A DNA stretch of 64,000 nt from an uncultured Lachnospiraceae bacterium (GTDB lineage: Bacteria; Bacillota; Clostridia; Lachnospirales; Lachnospiraceae), in contig CALWRS010000001.1 of NCBI GenBank assembly GCA_944384025.1, forward strand, positions 273,324-337,323, in the 5' to 3' direction. The position numbers were made by a program, and so were the translations under genes. The notes beneath the pieces are model-generated. The model was not told where the DNA came from. It made no database searches and was given only the letters and a program-made list of their open reading frames with translations. Shown one piece after another: positions 34,228 through 44,200 of the stretch; position 1 is the stretch's first letter, and every line of letters begins with the position of its first letter.

Positions 34228-35145
34228 ATGGCTATTTTACAGACCTATGGTCTAACAAAAAAGTACGGGGCAAAACTGGCGGTGGACAATGTCAATATGT
34301 GCATTGAACAAGGCGACATCTACGGCTTTGTAGGGGAAAACGGAGCAGGAAAGACAACGATTATCCGTTTGGTCTCCGGCTTGATTTCGCCTAGCAGCGG
34401 CGGCTTTACCCTGTTTGGAGTAAAAAACGACGACGCGGCGGTCATTGCTGCCAGAAAGCAGATGTCCGCTGTTGTGGAAGCGCCTTCCGTTTATTTGAAT
34501 ATGACTGCGATGGATAATCTGAAAACGCAGTGCAAAATTCTGGGCGTAGATTTTGTTTCGCTTGAGGAGTACCTGAAAAAAGTTGGTCTGGAAGACGTAA
34601 TTTCAGACAAAAAGAAGGCGAAAAACTTTTCGCTTGGTATGCGCCAGCGGCTTGGAATTGCCATGGCGCTTATCGGAGAGCCGAAATTCATTATTTTGGA
34701 TGAGCCAATGAACGGTCTTGACCCGAGCGGAATTGTGGAAATGCGCGAGTTGATTCACCGATTAAACCGAGAAGGCGTAACGTTTTTGATTAGCAGCCAC
34801 ATTTTGGAGGAGCTCTCCAAGGTGGCAACCAAGTACGGCGTTATTTCTCATGGAAAACTGATTCGCGAGCTGACTGCAGAAGAGCTTCACGCGGAAGCAA
34901 GACGCAGTGTAGAGCTGACGGTAGACAACGTTGCCGGCGCTAAGAGTCTGCTTATGCAAACTTTTCCGGATATTTCGCTTGAAGTAAAAGACGAAACGAC
35001 GCTTGCCGTTTATTCCGAAATTAATGCGGGTGAGCTTGTGAAAGCGCTTGTGACCGGCGGATTTACGGTAGTAAACGTCTTTAGCCGAGAAGAAAATATC
35101 GAAGAATTCTACATGCAGTTGATCGGAGGTGAGGCACATGCGTAA
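34228..35145 (+). CDS. ABC transporter ATP-binding protein, BcrA-like
   Basis: A 305-residue ATPase of the exporter type found with lantibiotic and bacitracin resistance systems. Walker A is GENGAGKTT, the signature FSLGMRQRLGIAMAL and Walker B FIILDEPMNGLDPSG, with a switch His in SSHILEEL. A C-terminal extension (about 220-305) is typical. Its ribosome site is weak. The permease gene overlaps its end by eight bases, so the two form one exporter. The substrate is unknown. Confidence 0.93.
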   Translation: MAILQTYGLTKKYGAKLAVDNVNMCIEQGDIYGFVGENGAGKTTIIRLVSGLISPSSGGFTLFGVKNDDAAVIAARKQMSAVVEAPSVYLNMTAMDNLKTQCKILGVDFVSLEEYLKKVGLEDVISDKKKAKNFSLGMRQRLGIAMALIGEPKFIILDEPMNGLDPSGIVEMRELIHRLNREGVTFLISSHILEELSKVATKYGVISHGKLIRELTAEELHAEARRSVELTVDNVAGAKSLLMQTFPDISLEVKDETTLAVYSEINAGELVKALVTGGFTVVNVFSREENIEEFYMQLIGGEAHA

Positions 35146-35923
35146 CCTATTGGCCGCCGATTTTTTCCGGCAGAGAAAAGATATCCTGCTGAAAGTTGCA
35201 ATTATCCTAATTGCCGTATTTGCATGCATTGGCTGCGGTTTATACTACGTAGTTTCTTTGATGCTTGACGAAACAGAGCTTGCTGCGGAGCCGTTCTTAA
35301 ACGCCCGCTACTTGTATGGATCGGCGTTTGGAATTAGTACGGATGTAGGCATGATTATCCCTATCTTTACGGGAGCGATTATTTGCAAAGACTTCTCGAT
35401 GGGAACGGTTCGCAACAAAATCATCCGGGGATACGCAAGAGACTCGATTTTCTTTAGCCACCTTTTCTCCGGTATGGTGTTTGGATGCATTCTGTTCGCC
35501 CTTTATGCAGCGGCGCTGCTTGGTCTTGGAACGCTGGTTTTGGGCTACGGCGCGGAGATAGACAGCGAGGAAATTAAGTTCCTAGTTATCTCTTTCCTTG
35601 CCGGTATGCTTTCGTTTGCCGCTATGTGCGCGTTTGAATCGATGATAGCGGTCTCGACCGGAAGCTTAGGCCTTACGATTGTCTTTTATATTGCGCTTGC
35701 AATCGGTTTGCAAATGATTCAAGGGATTGTTAGTATGATTACGTGGCTTCCGGAGATTGTCTACGAAATTATGAACTATCTTCCGGGAAATCTCATGTAT
35801 TCCGTTATGGAAGGCAGCAAAGAGTGGGATGTGTACGCAAAGAGTATGCTTGTTAGCGCTGTCTTGCTTGTAGCCTTTGCGCTCATTGGAAGAGTCGTGT
35901 TCCGCAAAAAGGATCTGAAATAA
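35138..35923 (+). CDS. ABC transporter permease
   Basis: A 261-residue membrane protein with about six TM segments (near 18-42, 60-80, 105-130, 140-165, 180-205 and 235-255), of the ABC-2/BcrB type. It lacks any ATPase motif and pairs with the preceding ATP-binding gene. GGAGGTG, inside the upstream gene, supports the ATG at 35138. A bidirectional terminator follows. The exported substrate cannot be inferred. Confidence 0.88.
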   Translation: MRNLLAADFFRQRKDILLKVAIILIAVFACIGCGLYYVVSLMLDETELAAEPFLNARYLYGSAFGISTDVGMIIPIFTGAIICKDFSMGTVRNKIIRGYARDSIFFSHLFSGMVFGCILFALYAAALLGLGTLVLGYGAEIDSEEIKFLVISFLAGMLSFAAMCAFESMIAVSTGSLGLTIVFYIALAIGLQMIQGIVSMITWLPEIVYEIMNYLPGNLMYSVMEGSKEWDVYAKSMLVSAVLLVAFALIGRVVFRKKDLK

Positions 35924-35935
35924 TTAACAAAGAAA

Positions 35936-35976
35936 AACGCCGACTAGGGCATGTTACTGGTCGGCGTTCTCTTTTT
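35936..35976. terminator. Bidirectional terminator
   Basis: AACGCCGACTAG pairs with CTGGTCGGCGTT (12 bp with one G-T). T-rich tracts flank both ends (CTCTTTTT on plus, TTTTTCTTTG on minus), so it can end the ABC exporter and the convergent small gene, whose 3' end it overlaps. Confidence 0.85.
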
Positions 35977-36313
35977 GATATCCTTTTTTGAAGTCCTCTT
36001 TCGCACTCGTGCAGGCGTCGGCAGCCTTGTTTAGCATTTGGTTTGCCTTGTCCTCTTCGGAGAAGTTCGGCCCGCGGAATTCGTAGCGGTAGCCGCACAG
36101 TAAAAGCGCAGCTCCGAGAATAGCAAATAGCCAGCAAAGAGGAATAAATAAAACGACAAGTACCAAAAGCGGAACGTGAAAACTGTCTTTGCCGTCTTTT
36201 ACTACATACAAGTGGTTATCCGCTCCGTTTTTTATCGCTTCTTCCAGCCAGCGTACGCATTTGCCCAGTTCTTCGGCGAACGAGCTTTCGTTGTTTCTTT
36301 TTTTGGAATCCAT
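35954..36313 (-). CDS. Hypothetical small membrane protein
   Basis: A 119-residue protein that I cannot assign with confidence. It has an amphipathic, charged N-terminus (about 10-35), a short KDGKDSFHVPLL segment, one long hydrophobic segment (about 44-72, LVLVVLFIPLCWLFAILGAALLL) and a charged helical C-terminus. The pattern is like small DUF4342-type proteins, but this is uncertain. The start at 36313 follows GGAGGG. It stands alone between a terminator and a divergent DUF5662 gene. Confidence 0.7.
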   Translation of the reverse strand: MDSKKRNNESSFAEELGKCVRWLEEAIKNGADNHLYVVKDGKDSFHVPLLVLVVLFIPLCWLFAILGAALLLCGYRYEFRGPNFSEEDKANQMLNKAADACTSAKEDFKKGYQKENADQ

Positions 36314-36452
36314 AAAACCCTCCTCTGAAATTATCAAGTACAATTATACGGATTTAGGAAAGGAAAGTCAATGACAGTCTTTTTTTTTTGCACGAAGTGT
36401 GGTAAACTGGGGTCGTGCCTTGTGGCGAAGCAATAAGGAGCGGAGGAAGACC

Positions 36453-37055
36453 ATGCAGTTACGGAATCATATCAAAACCATAAATCACCATAAAATGGAA
36501 GTTATGAAAAACTGCTTTCGCGTGAAAATGTACCGGCAGGGACTGCTTCACGACCTTTCCAAATATCACCCGGCGGAGCTTTTCCCCGGCGGAAAGTATT
36601 TTCAGGGGGACCGCAGCCCAAACGCTGCCGAGCGTGAAGAAAAAGGCTACAGCAGCGCATGGCTTCATCATAAGGGACATAACCGCCATCACTGGGAGTA
36701 TTGGATTGACTTTTCGCTACAGGAAAAGCGAATTGCAGGCGCACCGATGCCTGTATGCTACGTGCTGGAGATGGTCTGCGACCGCATTGCGGCGAGCAAA
36801 ACCTATAAAAAAGACGCATATACAGACGCTTCGCCGTTAGAGTATTACAAAATGTCCCGGCCTTATTACATTATTCATCCGGAGACAGACCGAATGCTTC
36901 GGGAGCTTTTAGAGATGCTTGCCAGAGAAGGAGAAGAGAAAACCTTTGCCAAAATGCGACGGCTTTTGGGCGAGAGCCGAAGAGAGGCGGTAAAAAAGCG
37001 GGTGCCCGCGTTTGCGCGCCGGTGGCTTGAGAAGGGCTGGAACAGTACGAAATGA
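36453..37055 (+). CDS. DUF5662 family protein
   Basis: A 200-residue protein of the uncharacterised DUF5662 family, frequent in Lachnospiraceae. It is rich in histidines that could bind metal: NHIKTINHHK, GLLHDLSKYHP, and SSAWLHHKGHNRHHWEYW. The LLHD and HHxxHNRHHW segments recall HD-type hydrolases. The C-terminus is a basic helix. The start at 36453 follows GGAGGA. It overlaps the next gene by four bases. Confidence 0.82.
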   Translation: MQLRNHIKTINHHKMEVMKNCFRVKMYRQGLLHDLSKYHPAELFPGGKYFQGDRSPNAAEREEKGYSSAWLHHKGHNRHHWEYWIDFSLQEKRIAGAPMPVCYVLEMVCDRIAASKTYKKDAYTDASPLEYYKMSRPYYIIHPETDRMLRELLEMLAREGEEKTFAKMRRLLGESRREAVKKRVPAFARRWLEKGWNSTK

Positions 37056-37921
37056 AGTGGATGCTGTTAGTTCTTCTGTACGGACTGCTAAAGGGAGCTA
37101 GAGAGATTGCAAAAAAGAAGGCGCTTACGCGCAGTACGGTGCTGGAAGTATTGGTGCTTTACACAGTGCTTTCCTTCGTCTTCGTCCTGCCTACAGCGCC
37201 AAAGGCGATGGGGCTCTCCGGAAGGCAGCTTCTTTATGTTGCGGGAAAATCGTTTGTTATTTTTCTGGCATGGATTTGCAGCTTCCACGCCATTCGCCGC
37301 CTGCCGATTAGTCTGTACGGAATTTTGGATTTGTCGCGCGTGCTGTTTGCAACGCTGCTTGGCGTTGCCGTATTAAAGGAGCGGCTGACGATCCCGCAAA
37401 TAATAGGTCTTTCGCTTGTATGTCTGGGACTTTTGATGCTTCGTCTGCATAAGGGAAGCCGGAAGGCGGCGTCTGTAAAAAAGCCTGCGGAAACTTCCAG
37501 TACCGCGATTTTCGTTGTAATTGCTTTAATGTCCTGCCTGTTAAACGCGGTATCCGGATTAATGGACAAGCTGCTTATGAAAGAGATGAACAGCAACCAG
37601 CTGCAGTTTTGGTACATGCTGTTTTTAGCGCTCTTCTACTTGATTTATACGCTGCTCTCCCGTACGAAGCTGGCATGGGGAAAGCTGTTTCGAAATTATT
37701 GGGTGTGGATTTTGAGCATTCTGTTTGTGATTGCGGATCGGGCGCTGTTTGAAGCAAACGCGATCGCGCAAAGCCGCGTTACCGTTATGACGCTGATTAA
37801 ACAGTCCGGCTGCGTCGTTACGATTTTAGGAGGGAAGTTCGTATTTCACGAACAGGACATTGGATATCGCCTGCTGTGCGCGGGCGTTGTAGTTGCCGGA
37901 ATAGTTATTGCGGTGTTGTAA
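37052..37921 (+). CDS. EamA/DMT-family transporter
   Basis: A 289-residue membrane protein with about ten TM helices in two repeat halves, each an EamA domain (first half about 1-135, second about 150-289). The first half has RVLFATLLGVAVLKERLT and the second GGKFVFHEQDIGYR, both typical of the family. Members export or import small metabolites; the substrate is not predictable. It overlaps the DUF5662 stop (ATGA) and is followed by the PrsA-like gene. Confidence 0.88.
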   Translation: MKWMLLVLLYGLLKGAREIAKKKALTRSTVLEVLVLYTVLSFVFVLPTAPKAMGLSGRQLLYVAGKSFVIFLAWICSFHAIRRLPISLYGILDLSRVLFATLLGVAVLKERLTIPQIIGLSLVCLGLLMLRLHKGSRKAASVKKPAETSSTAIFVVIALMSCLLNAVSGLMDKLLMKEMNSNQLQFWYMLFLALFYLIYTLLSRTKLAWGKLFRNYWVWILSILFVIADRALFEANAIAQSRVTVMTLIKQSGCVVTILGGKFVFHEQDIGYRLLCAGVVVAGIVIAVL

Positions 37922-37937
37922 CCGGAAGGAGGAAATT

Positions 37938-39050
37938 GTGAAACGTATTTTTTGTATGCTGCTGCTTGCGGCGCTGACCCTTGGGGTGCTTGGCGGATGC
38001 AAAGATAAGGGGATGACGGATGAGGAGTATCAAAAGCTGATTGAAGAACGGGCGGAGAAAAACAAAACAACCGTCGCATTCTACATCAGTGGTCCAGAGG
38101 AAAATTACGAAGTGACGATGGACTGGCTTGTTTATTACCTAGCGTATAACGAAAAGAAGGGGCTGGATACGCAGGCGCAAAATCAAGACTATTTTCAGGC
38201 GCTTTACGGAGAGTCGTACGACTTTTGGTCGCTGCCCTCAAGCGATGGAAGCTCTACGATGGCGCAGACTTATAAAGACGCCGCTTTTTCTTCTGTAGTT
38301 TACACGGCGCTGCTTTACTTTGAGGCGGTGGAGGCAGGCATTACGTTAGACGACAACTACCTGTTGCACCTAGATTCCACAACGCAGAAATTTTTAGAAA
38401 ATTATACGCTGGCGGAACGCGCGAAATGCGGCATGAGCGAAGAGTGTATTCGGGAGAATTATAAGAGAATTTTCCTTGTCGATGCGTATACAAACTACCT
38501 GACCGAAAATCTGGAAGTTGACGAAGACGCTGTCCGCGAGAGCATTGACAAAGAAGATTACCGCGTTTACCAGACAGACTATTTGTATGTGTCCAAAACA
38601 GTGTACGACGAAAATCTAGACAAGGTGGAGATGACCGAAGAAGAGCAAAACCGGCGCGCAGCGGCGGCAAATGCGGCTTACGAAAAAGTTCTGCTTGGAA
38701 CCGACATGGTTAAGGTAAGATCGGACTACGACGATATTATGACGTACAGCACCCGCGACGTTACTCGTACGACGGCAAGTGTTGAGGAAGAGTACATTAC
38801 TGCGGCAACGAAAATGGAAAATGGAGATGTGACGTTTTTGGAGACATCGGGCGGATATTACGTTATAAAGATGATAGACAACACCGTGTTCTCCGGATAT
38901 GAGGACGCCGTGCAGGAAGCAATTGATAAAGCGCGGGCGGAAGATATCTCGAATATTTATCAGGAGATTGAGAAAAAGTACGAAGTCAATCCAACAGACG
39001 CATACGAAGACATCCAACTGGGCGAGTATGCGACAATAGTAGAAAACTGA
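37938..39050 (+). CDS. PrsA/SurA-like lipoprotein foldase
   Basis: A 370-residue lipoprotein with a signal ending LGGC (Cys21). Residues about 30-200 form a helical SurA/PrsA-like N-terminal part, and about 200-340 resembles a divergent parvulin-type PPIase (RVYQTDYLYVSKTVYDE, FLETSGGYYVIKMIDNTVF). It may help fold secreted proteins at the outer face of the membrane. The start is GTG, with AAGGAGGA seven bases before. It is the third gene of a DUF5662-EamA-foldase cluster. Whether isomerase activity is kept is unclear. Confidence 0.75.
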   Translation: MKRIFCMLLLAALTLGVLGGCKDKGMTDEEYQKLIEERAEKNKTTVAFYISGPEENYEVTMDWLVYYLAYNEKKGLDTQAQNQDYFQALYGESYDFWSLPSSDGSSTMAQTYKDAAFSSVVYTALLYFEAVEAGITLDDNYLLHLDSTTQKFLENYTLAERAKCGMSEECIRENYKRIFLVDAYTNYLTENLEVDEDAVRESIDKEDYRVYQTDYLYVSKTVYDENLDKVEMTEEEQNRRAAAANAAYEKVLLGTDMVKVRSDYDDIMTYSTRDVTRTTASVEEEYITAATKMENGDVTFLETSGGYYVIKMIDNTVFSGYEDAVQEAIDKARAEDISNIYQEIEKKYEVNPTDAYEDIQLGEYATIVEN

Positions 39051-39062
39051 AAAATCAGCTGT

Positions 39063-39974
39063 TTACGACTGAGAGCGGAGCAGCTGGGTAAAGAAAGTGG
39101 CTGCTTCGGAAAGCGGCCATTTTCCGTCGTACGCCAAAAGCAGCCTGCGGGGCGCAAGCTTTTCGCGGATGCAAAGCTGCCGCAGTTCGCTTGTATCGGA
39201 AGGCAGACAGTAATCCGGCACACAGGCAATTCCAAGGCCGATTTTAGCCAAATCCAAAAGCAGGTCGTTGCTGCTTAGCTCAATCGACGGAGCAAGGTCA
39301 AGCGAATGTTTCTGAAATTGTTCGTGCAAAAAAGTGCTTGTGGCAGAGCGCCTTGAGAGCATTAAAATCGGATATCGAATGAGTTCCTTTAGCGACAGCT
39401 CTTTTGGCTCATTGGAACCGGCTTGGTAAAAGCAGTCCGGAAAGTGAACCGGGTTTCCAACGAAAGTATCGCAAAAAGTGCGAAGCTCCTCGATTTGCAT
39501 ATTTGTGCTAAGCGCCGTGTTTGGAGAGTTCACAACGGCAAAGTCCGCCTGACCGTTTTCCAAAAGCTCGGCGCAGCGCAGAGAAGTTCCGTTGATGATG
39601 CTGATATGCACTTGCGGATACTGGGTGTGCAGCCGATAAAAAAATGGAACGAGGAAATAGCGGCAAATCGTATCGCTTGCCGCAATCCGCAGCTGCATGC
39701 CGCCGTGCGCCGCATCTTTGGTCAGTTGGTTTTCCCCTTGCCGGATTAATAAAATAGCAGGTTCGATGTGCTTTAGCAAAAGTTCGCCTTCCGGAGTCAG
39801 GGCAACGCGCTTTGTATTTCGCACAAACAAAACCTGTCCGAGCCGCCGCTCCAAAAGCTTAACAGATTGGCTGACGGCGGACTGGGAAATGTAGAGCTGC
39901 GCCGCAGCCTCTGTAAAGTTCAGTGTTTTTGCCACATGGTAAAAAACTTTGTACAGTTCGTAACTGACATCCAT
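39063..39974 (-). CDS. LysR-family transcriptional regulator
   Basis: A 303-residue regulator with the N-terminal winged helix (about 5-62, YELYKVFYHVAKTLNFTEAAAQLYISQSAVSQSVKLLE) and a periplasmic-binding-like effector domain (about 90-300, with LRIAASDTICRYFLVPFF). The family and length are clear; the effector is unknown. The start at 39974 follows a weak GGGGTGAG. The upstream mraY-like gene on the same strand ends 29 bases before it, so they may be co-transcribed, which would be an unusual pairing. Confidence 0.92.
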   Translation of the reverse strand: MDVSYELYKVFYHVAKTLNFTEAAAQLYISQSAVSQSVKLLERRLGQVLFVRNTKRVALTPEGELLLKHIEPAILLIRQGENQLTKDAAHGGMQLRIAASDTICRYFLVPFFYRLHTQYPQVHISIINGTSLRCAELLENGQADFAVVNSPNTALSTNMQIEELRTFCDTFVGNPVHFPDCFYQAGSNEPKELSLKELIRYPILMLSRRSATSTFLHEQFQKHSLDLAPSIELSSNDLLLDLAKIGLGIACVPDYCLPSDTSELRQLCIREKLAPRRLLLAYDGKWPLSEAATFFTQLLRSQS

Positions 39975-40003
39975 TCCAATCTCACCCCGAATCCCTTTCC
40001 CGC

Positions 40004-40972
40004 TTAATAAAAGAACAGCAAGTAAATTGTGAGCGCGGAGACGCTTCCTTGGATAATTGTAAAGCGAAAGACCGTTTGTGTATCCGACCACCCAAATACT
40101 TTGCGCGCATGGTCGTGCAGCGGCGTGCGGATTTTCATCAGCACGGGGCGGTGAAGCAGTTTGATCAATGTAATTTTTAAAAGCCCAAGCCCGCCGTCCA
40201 GAAGAAATACAAGACAGAAGGAGAGGAACAAAAAAGGCATCCCGCACTTGAGGCACAAAAGCGCAAGCAGCAGGCCAATCGCGCGCGAGCCGGCATCGCC
40301 CATCAAAAGCTTGCTTGGCGATGCGTTAAACCAGAGGTAGCCAAGCAGGCTTAAAAGAAAGCTAATTGTAAAAGCGCCGTAAAGCGTATTTTCCAAAGAA
40401 CGGAAAACTACGTAAAACGAGAGCAGGGATACAATCGCTACGGTAGCGCTTAACCCGTCTACGCCGTCGGTGCAGTTTACTACGTTAATGGCGGCAAAAA
40501 TTAAAAGGATGGCCAGCGAAGCAAACAAAGCCGAGTGCAGCTCGATGACAGCGCCGTTTGGAAGAAAGCGAAAGCTGCTTCCATTAAAGTTTAAGTAAGT
40601 TCCGGTGCAAATTCCTGCAAGGAGAAAGTCCAAAAGACCTTTCTTTAAGCGCCCCCAAGGGTGCGAGCTTGCGTCGTCCAAAAAGCCGCTTAGCATAGCG
40701 CAAATGACCATAATCAGGTAAATGACCGACTCCGTATCTACCGGCAGCAGCAAAAGCGAGATTAGCGAAAAAACAAGAATAAAAATAATACCTGCACCGC
40801 GGGGCTTCCCTTTGGATTTCTCGCCTCCTACGGCAAATTCTCTTCCGCCGTCGCGCGGCAGGCGCTCTTTTAACAGTGCGGACATCCCTATCGTTCCTAC
40901 AAAGGAAGCAATAAAGCAGATGAGCAGCAGAATACGGGAATCAACACTTTCGCCGAAAAAATAAGGTATCAT
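40004..40972 (-). CDS. MraY-like phospho-sugar polyprenyl transferase, divergent
   Basis: A 322-residue membrane enzyme with about ten TM helices, of the MraY/WecA superfamily, which links a UDP-sugar phosphate to undecaprenyl phosphate. Expected acidic motifs remain: GFLDDASS, VNCTDGVDGL and LLMGDAGSRAIG. The last loop reads TPLHDHARKVFGWSDTQ, where typical MraY has three consecutive histidines, so the middle one is Asp. No other dcw cluster gene is nearby. It may be a second MraY or a related transferase. GGAGGG precedes the ATG, with a good promoter upstream. Confidence 0.85.
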   Translation of the reverse strand: MIPYFFGESVDSRILLLICFIASFVGTIGMSALLKERLPRDGGREFAVGGEKSKGKPRGAGIIFILVFSLISLLLLPVDTESVIYLIMVICAMLSGFLDDASSHPWGRLKKGLLDFLLAGICTGTYLNFNGSSFRFLPNGAVIELHSALFASLAILLIFAAINVVNCTDGVDGLSATVAIVSLLSFYVVFRSLENTLYGAFTISFLLSLLGYLWFNASPSKLLMGDAGSRAIGLLLALLCLKCGMPFLFLSFCLVFLLDGGLGLLKITLIKLLHRPVLMKIRTPLHDHARKVFGWSDTQTVFRFTIIQGSVSALTIYLLFFY

Positions 40973-41061
40973 AAGCCCTCCGGAAACAGGTAGTTTTCTA
41001 ATTTTTCTAATAGCTGCGGCGCATTGCCGCCTTGAAATTATCATCAGTAAATTCCGCATCT

Positions 41062-41090
41062 ATCATACACTAATCCCGTAACTTTTACAA
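41062..41090 (-). promoter_or_regulatory. Promoter of the mraY-like gene
   Basis: On the minus strand TTGTAA (41090-41085) and TATGAT (41067-41062) are 17 bases apart. Confidence 0.7.
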
Positions 41091-41148
41091 CCGGAAACGG
41101 AAAAATAATTATAAGAGCAGCTGATAACTTATCGCATGTTAATTAATT

Positions 41149-41177
41149 TTGTTTATGAGCTGGAGGTGTGCTATAAT
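41149..41177 (+). promoter_or_regulatory. Promoter of purL
   Basis: TTGTTT and a perfect TATAAT with 17 bases between. The leader to the ATG is about 55 bases and shows no recognised purine riboswitch. Confidence 0.7.
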
Positions 41178-41237
41178 AAGCAAAACGCTCCGCATTTCGT
41201 GCCTGCGACAGCGCGGAGAAAACAGGAGGAAAGCGAT

Positions 41238-44200
41238 ATGGGTCAGGTAAGAAGAGTGTATGTTGAAAAGAAGGCGCCATACGCCGTTCGGGCCAAAGAG
41301 CTGTTTGAGGAACTAAAAAGCTACCTTGGACTTTCGAAACTGCGCGAGGTGCGCGTTCTTGTGCGCTATGATGTAGAAAATATCAGCGAAGAAACTTATC
41401 AAAAGGCTTTGGGGACCGTGTTCTCCGAACCGCCGGTAGATATGCTTTACGAAGAAAAGTTTCCGTATTCGAACGGAGACCGGGTGTTTTTCGTAGAATA
41501 TTTGCCTGGTCAGTTTGACCAAAGAGCAGATTCTGCAGAGCAGTGCGTCCGTCTTTTAAAAGAATCGGAAGAGCCGGTAATCCGCACGGCCACGACTTAT
41601 GTGCTAAGCGGCGACATTACGGAAGAGGAGTTCGCAAGCGTGCGCAGCTACTGCGTGAACCCGGTGGATTCCAGATTGACCGACGAAACGAAGCCGGAGA
41701 CGCTTGTGACGCGTTTTGACGTGCCGGAAGACGTAAAAGTGTTTACGGGCTTTACCGAGATGGGCGAAGAAGCGCTTCGCACCTTGTATGCGTCGCTAAA
41801 CCTTGCTATGACGTTTCGTGATTTCCGGTTTATTCAGGAGTACTTTGCCGGAGAAGAAAAGCGAGATCCTACGGTAACGGAGATTCGCGTACTTGATACG
41901 TATTGGTCCGACCATTGCCGTCACACAACGTTTCTAACAGAACTTACGGACGTTTCCTTTGAAGAAGGAGATTATATAGAGCCTATTAAAGGAGCGTTTG
42001 AAGAATATAAAGCGGCCAGAACGATTCTCTATAAGGACCGTTCGGACAAATACATCAGCTTGATGGACGTTGCGCTGCTTGCCATGAAGAAGCTGCGCAG
42101 CGAAGGAAAGCTGGACGATATGGAAGTCTCCGACGAAATCAACGCTTGCTCGATTGTCGTTCCGGTTACGATTGACAAAAAAGAGCAGGGAGTTGTAACG
42201 GAGGAATGGCTCGTATTCTTTAAAAATGAAACGCACAATCACCCGACCGAAATCGAGCCGTTTGGCGGGGCTGCTACTTGTCTTGGCGGCGCTATCCGCG
42301 ACCCGCTTTCCGGAAGAGGATATGTGTATCAGGCAATGCGCGTAACAGGCGCGGCAGACCCGACCGTTTCGCTTTCCGACACACTTGCCGGAAAGCTTCC
42401 GCAAAGAAAACTGACGACAGGCGCGGCCAAGGGCTACAGCTCCTACGGAAACCAGATTGGACTTGCAACCGGATTGGTTGACGAAATTTACCACCCGAAC
42501 TACGTTGCGAAGAGAATGGAGATTGGCGCGGTTATGGGCGCGGCTCCCCGGAAGAACGTAATTCGGGAAAACAGCGACCCGGGCGATATTATTATTTTAA
42601 TGGGCGGTCGTACCGGCCGGGACGGCTGCGGAGGAGCAACCGGTTCTTCCAAAAAGCATACGACGGAATCGATTCACACTTGCGGCGCGGAAGTGCAAAA
42701 GGGAAATGCTCCCACGGAGCGCAAGCTGCAGCGACTATTTCGCCGCGAGGAAGTGGCGCGACGCATTAAAAAATGCAACGACTTTGGCGCAGGCGGAGTT
42801 TCCGTAGCGATTGGCGAATTGGCGCCGGGACTTCGCGTAGAGCTTGACCGTGTGCCTAAAAAATACGCAGGGCTGGACGGAACGGAGCTTGCGATTTCCG
42901 AGTCGCAGGAGCGGATGGCTGTTGTTGTAGATCCGAAAGATGTGGACGCGATGCTTGCGTACGCGCAGGAGGAAAATTTGGAGGCTGTGGTTGTAGCTGA
43001 AGTAACAAAGGAGCCGCGTCTTGTGCTTGTTTGGAGAGGCAAGGAAATTGTTAACATCAGTCGTGCATTTTTGGATACAAACGGGGCACATCAGGAGTCT
43101 ACTGCTGTAGTAACAATGCCGGAAGCGAAGAATTCCTTCTTTAAAAATCCGGCTTCTTATGAAGCTTGCAGCGTTTTGCGCACAGGCGCTTATAAAGGAA
43201 ACGGAAGCGACGACGCTGCGGATAGAAAAGCGGCATGGCTTTCCATGCTGGCGGATTTAAATATCTGCTCCAAGAAAGGGTTAGTAGAGATGTTTGACTC
43301 GTCGATTGGCGCCGCTACCGTTACAATGCCTTTTGGCGGCGTTTACCAGATGACGCCGACGCAGACGATGATCGCGAAGCTTCCGGTACTAGAGGGCGCT
43401 TGCGATACGGTTACGATGATGAGCTACGGCTACGACCCGTATCTGTCTTCGTGGAGCCCGTTCCACGGCGCATCGTATGCGGTAATTTCCTCGGTTGCGA
43501 AAATTGTCGCATCCGGCGGCGACTACCACAAAATCCGCTTTACATTTCAGGAATACTTCCGCCGTTTAGGAAGCGATCCGAAGCGCTGGGGTGAGCCTCT
43601 TGCGGCGCTTCTAGGCGCATACCACGCGCAGATGCAGCTTGGACTCCCGTCCATTGGCGGAAAAGACAGTATGTCCGGTTCGTTTGACGACATAGACGTT
43701 CCGCCTACGCTCGTTTCCTTTGCCGTAGACGTAGCGCACCTTTCTGACGTTGTGACCGGAGAGCTGAAAAAGCCGGGAAGCCGTCTGGTGCTGTTTGAGA
43801 TGCAGCGCGATGCGTACGAGCTTCCGGATTATGCGCAGGCTATGAAGCTCTACGACCAAATTCACGAGCTGTCCGGCAAGGGCGCGTTCCTCTCCATGTA
43901 CGCGCTGGGAGCGAAAGGTCTTGCGGAAGCTGTCAGCAAAATGGCATTTGGAAATCGGCTGGGTGTTAAGCTCTGCCACAAAGTAACGCGCGAGGAAGCG
44001 TTCGCACCCGCTTACGGAAGCATTTTGGCGGAAATCGAAGAAGAGAAGCTTGCGATGCTTGAGGAAGCTCAAATTCCTTACCGGAAGGTAGGTCGCGTTA
44101 ACGACTCTGGAACCATCAGCTGGGCAAGCAAGTCCTGCCGCGAAGAAGGAGAAGACGAGCAAAAGATGGTCATCTCCATGCAGGAAGCTTTGGAAGCCTA

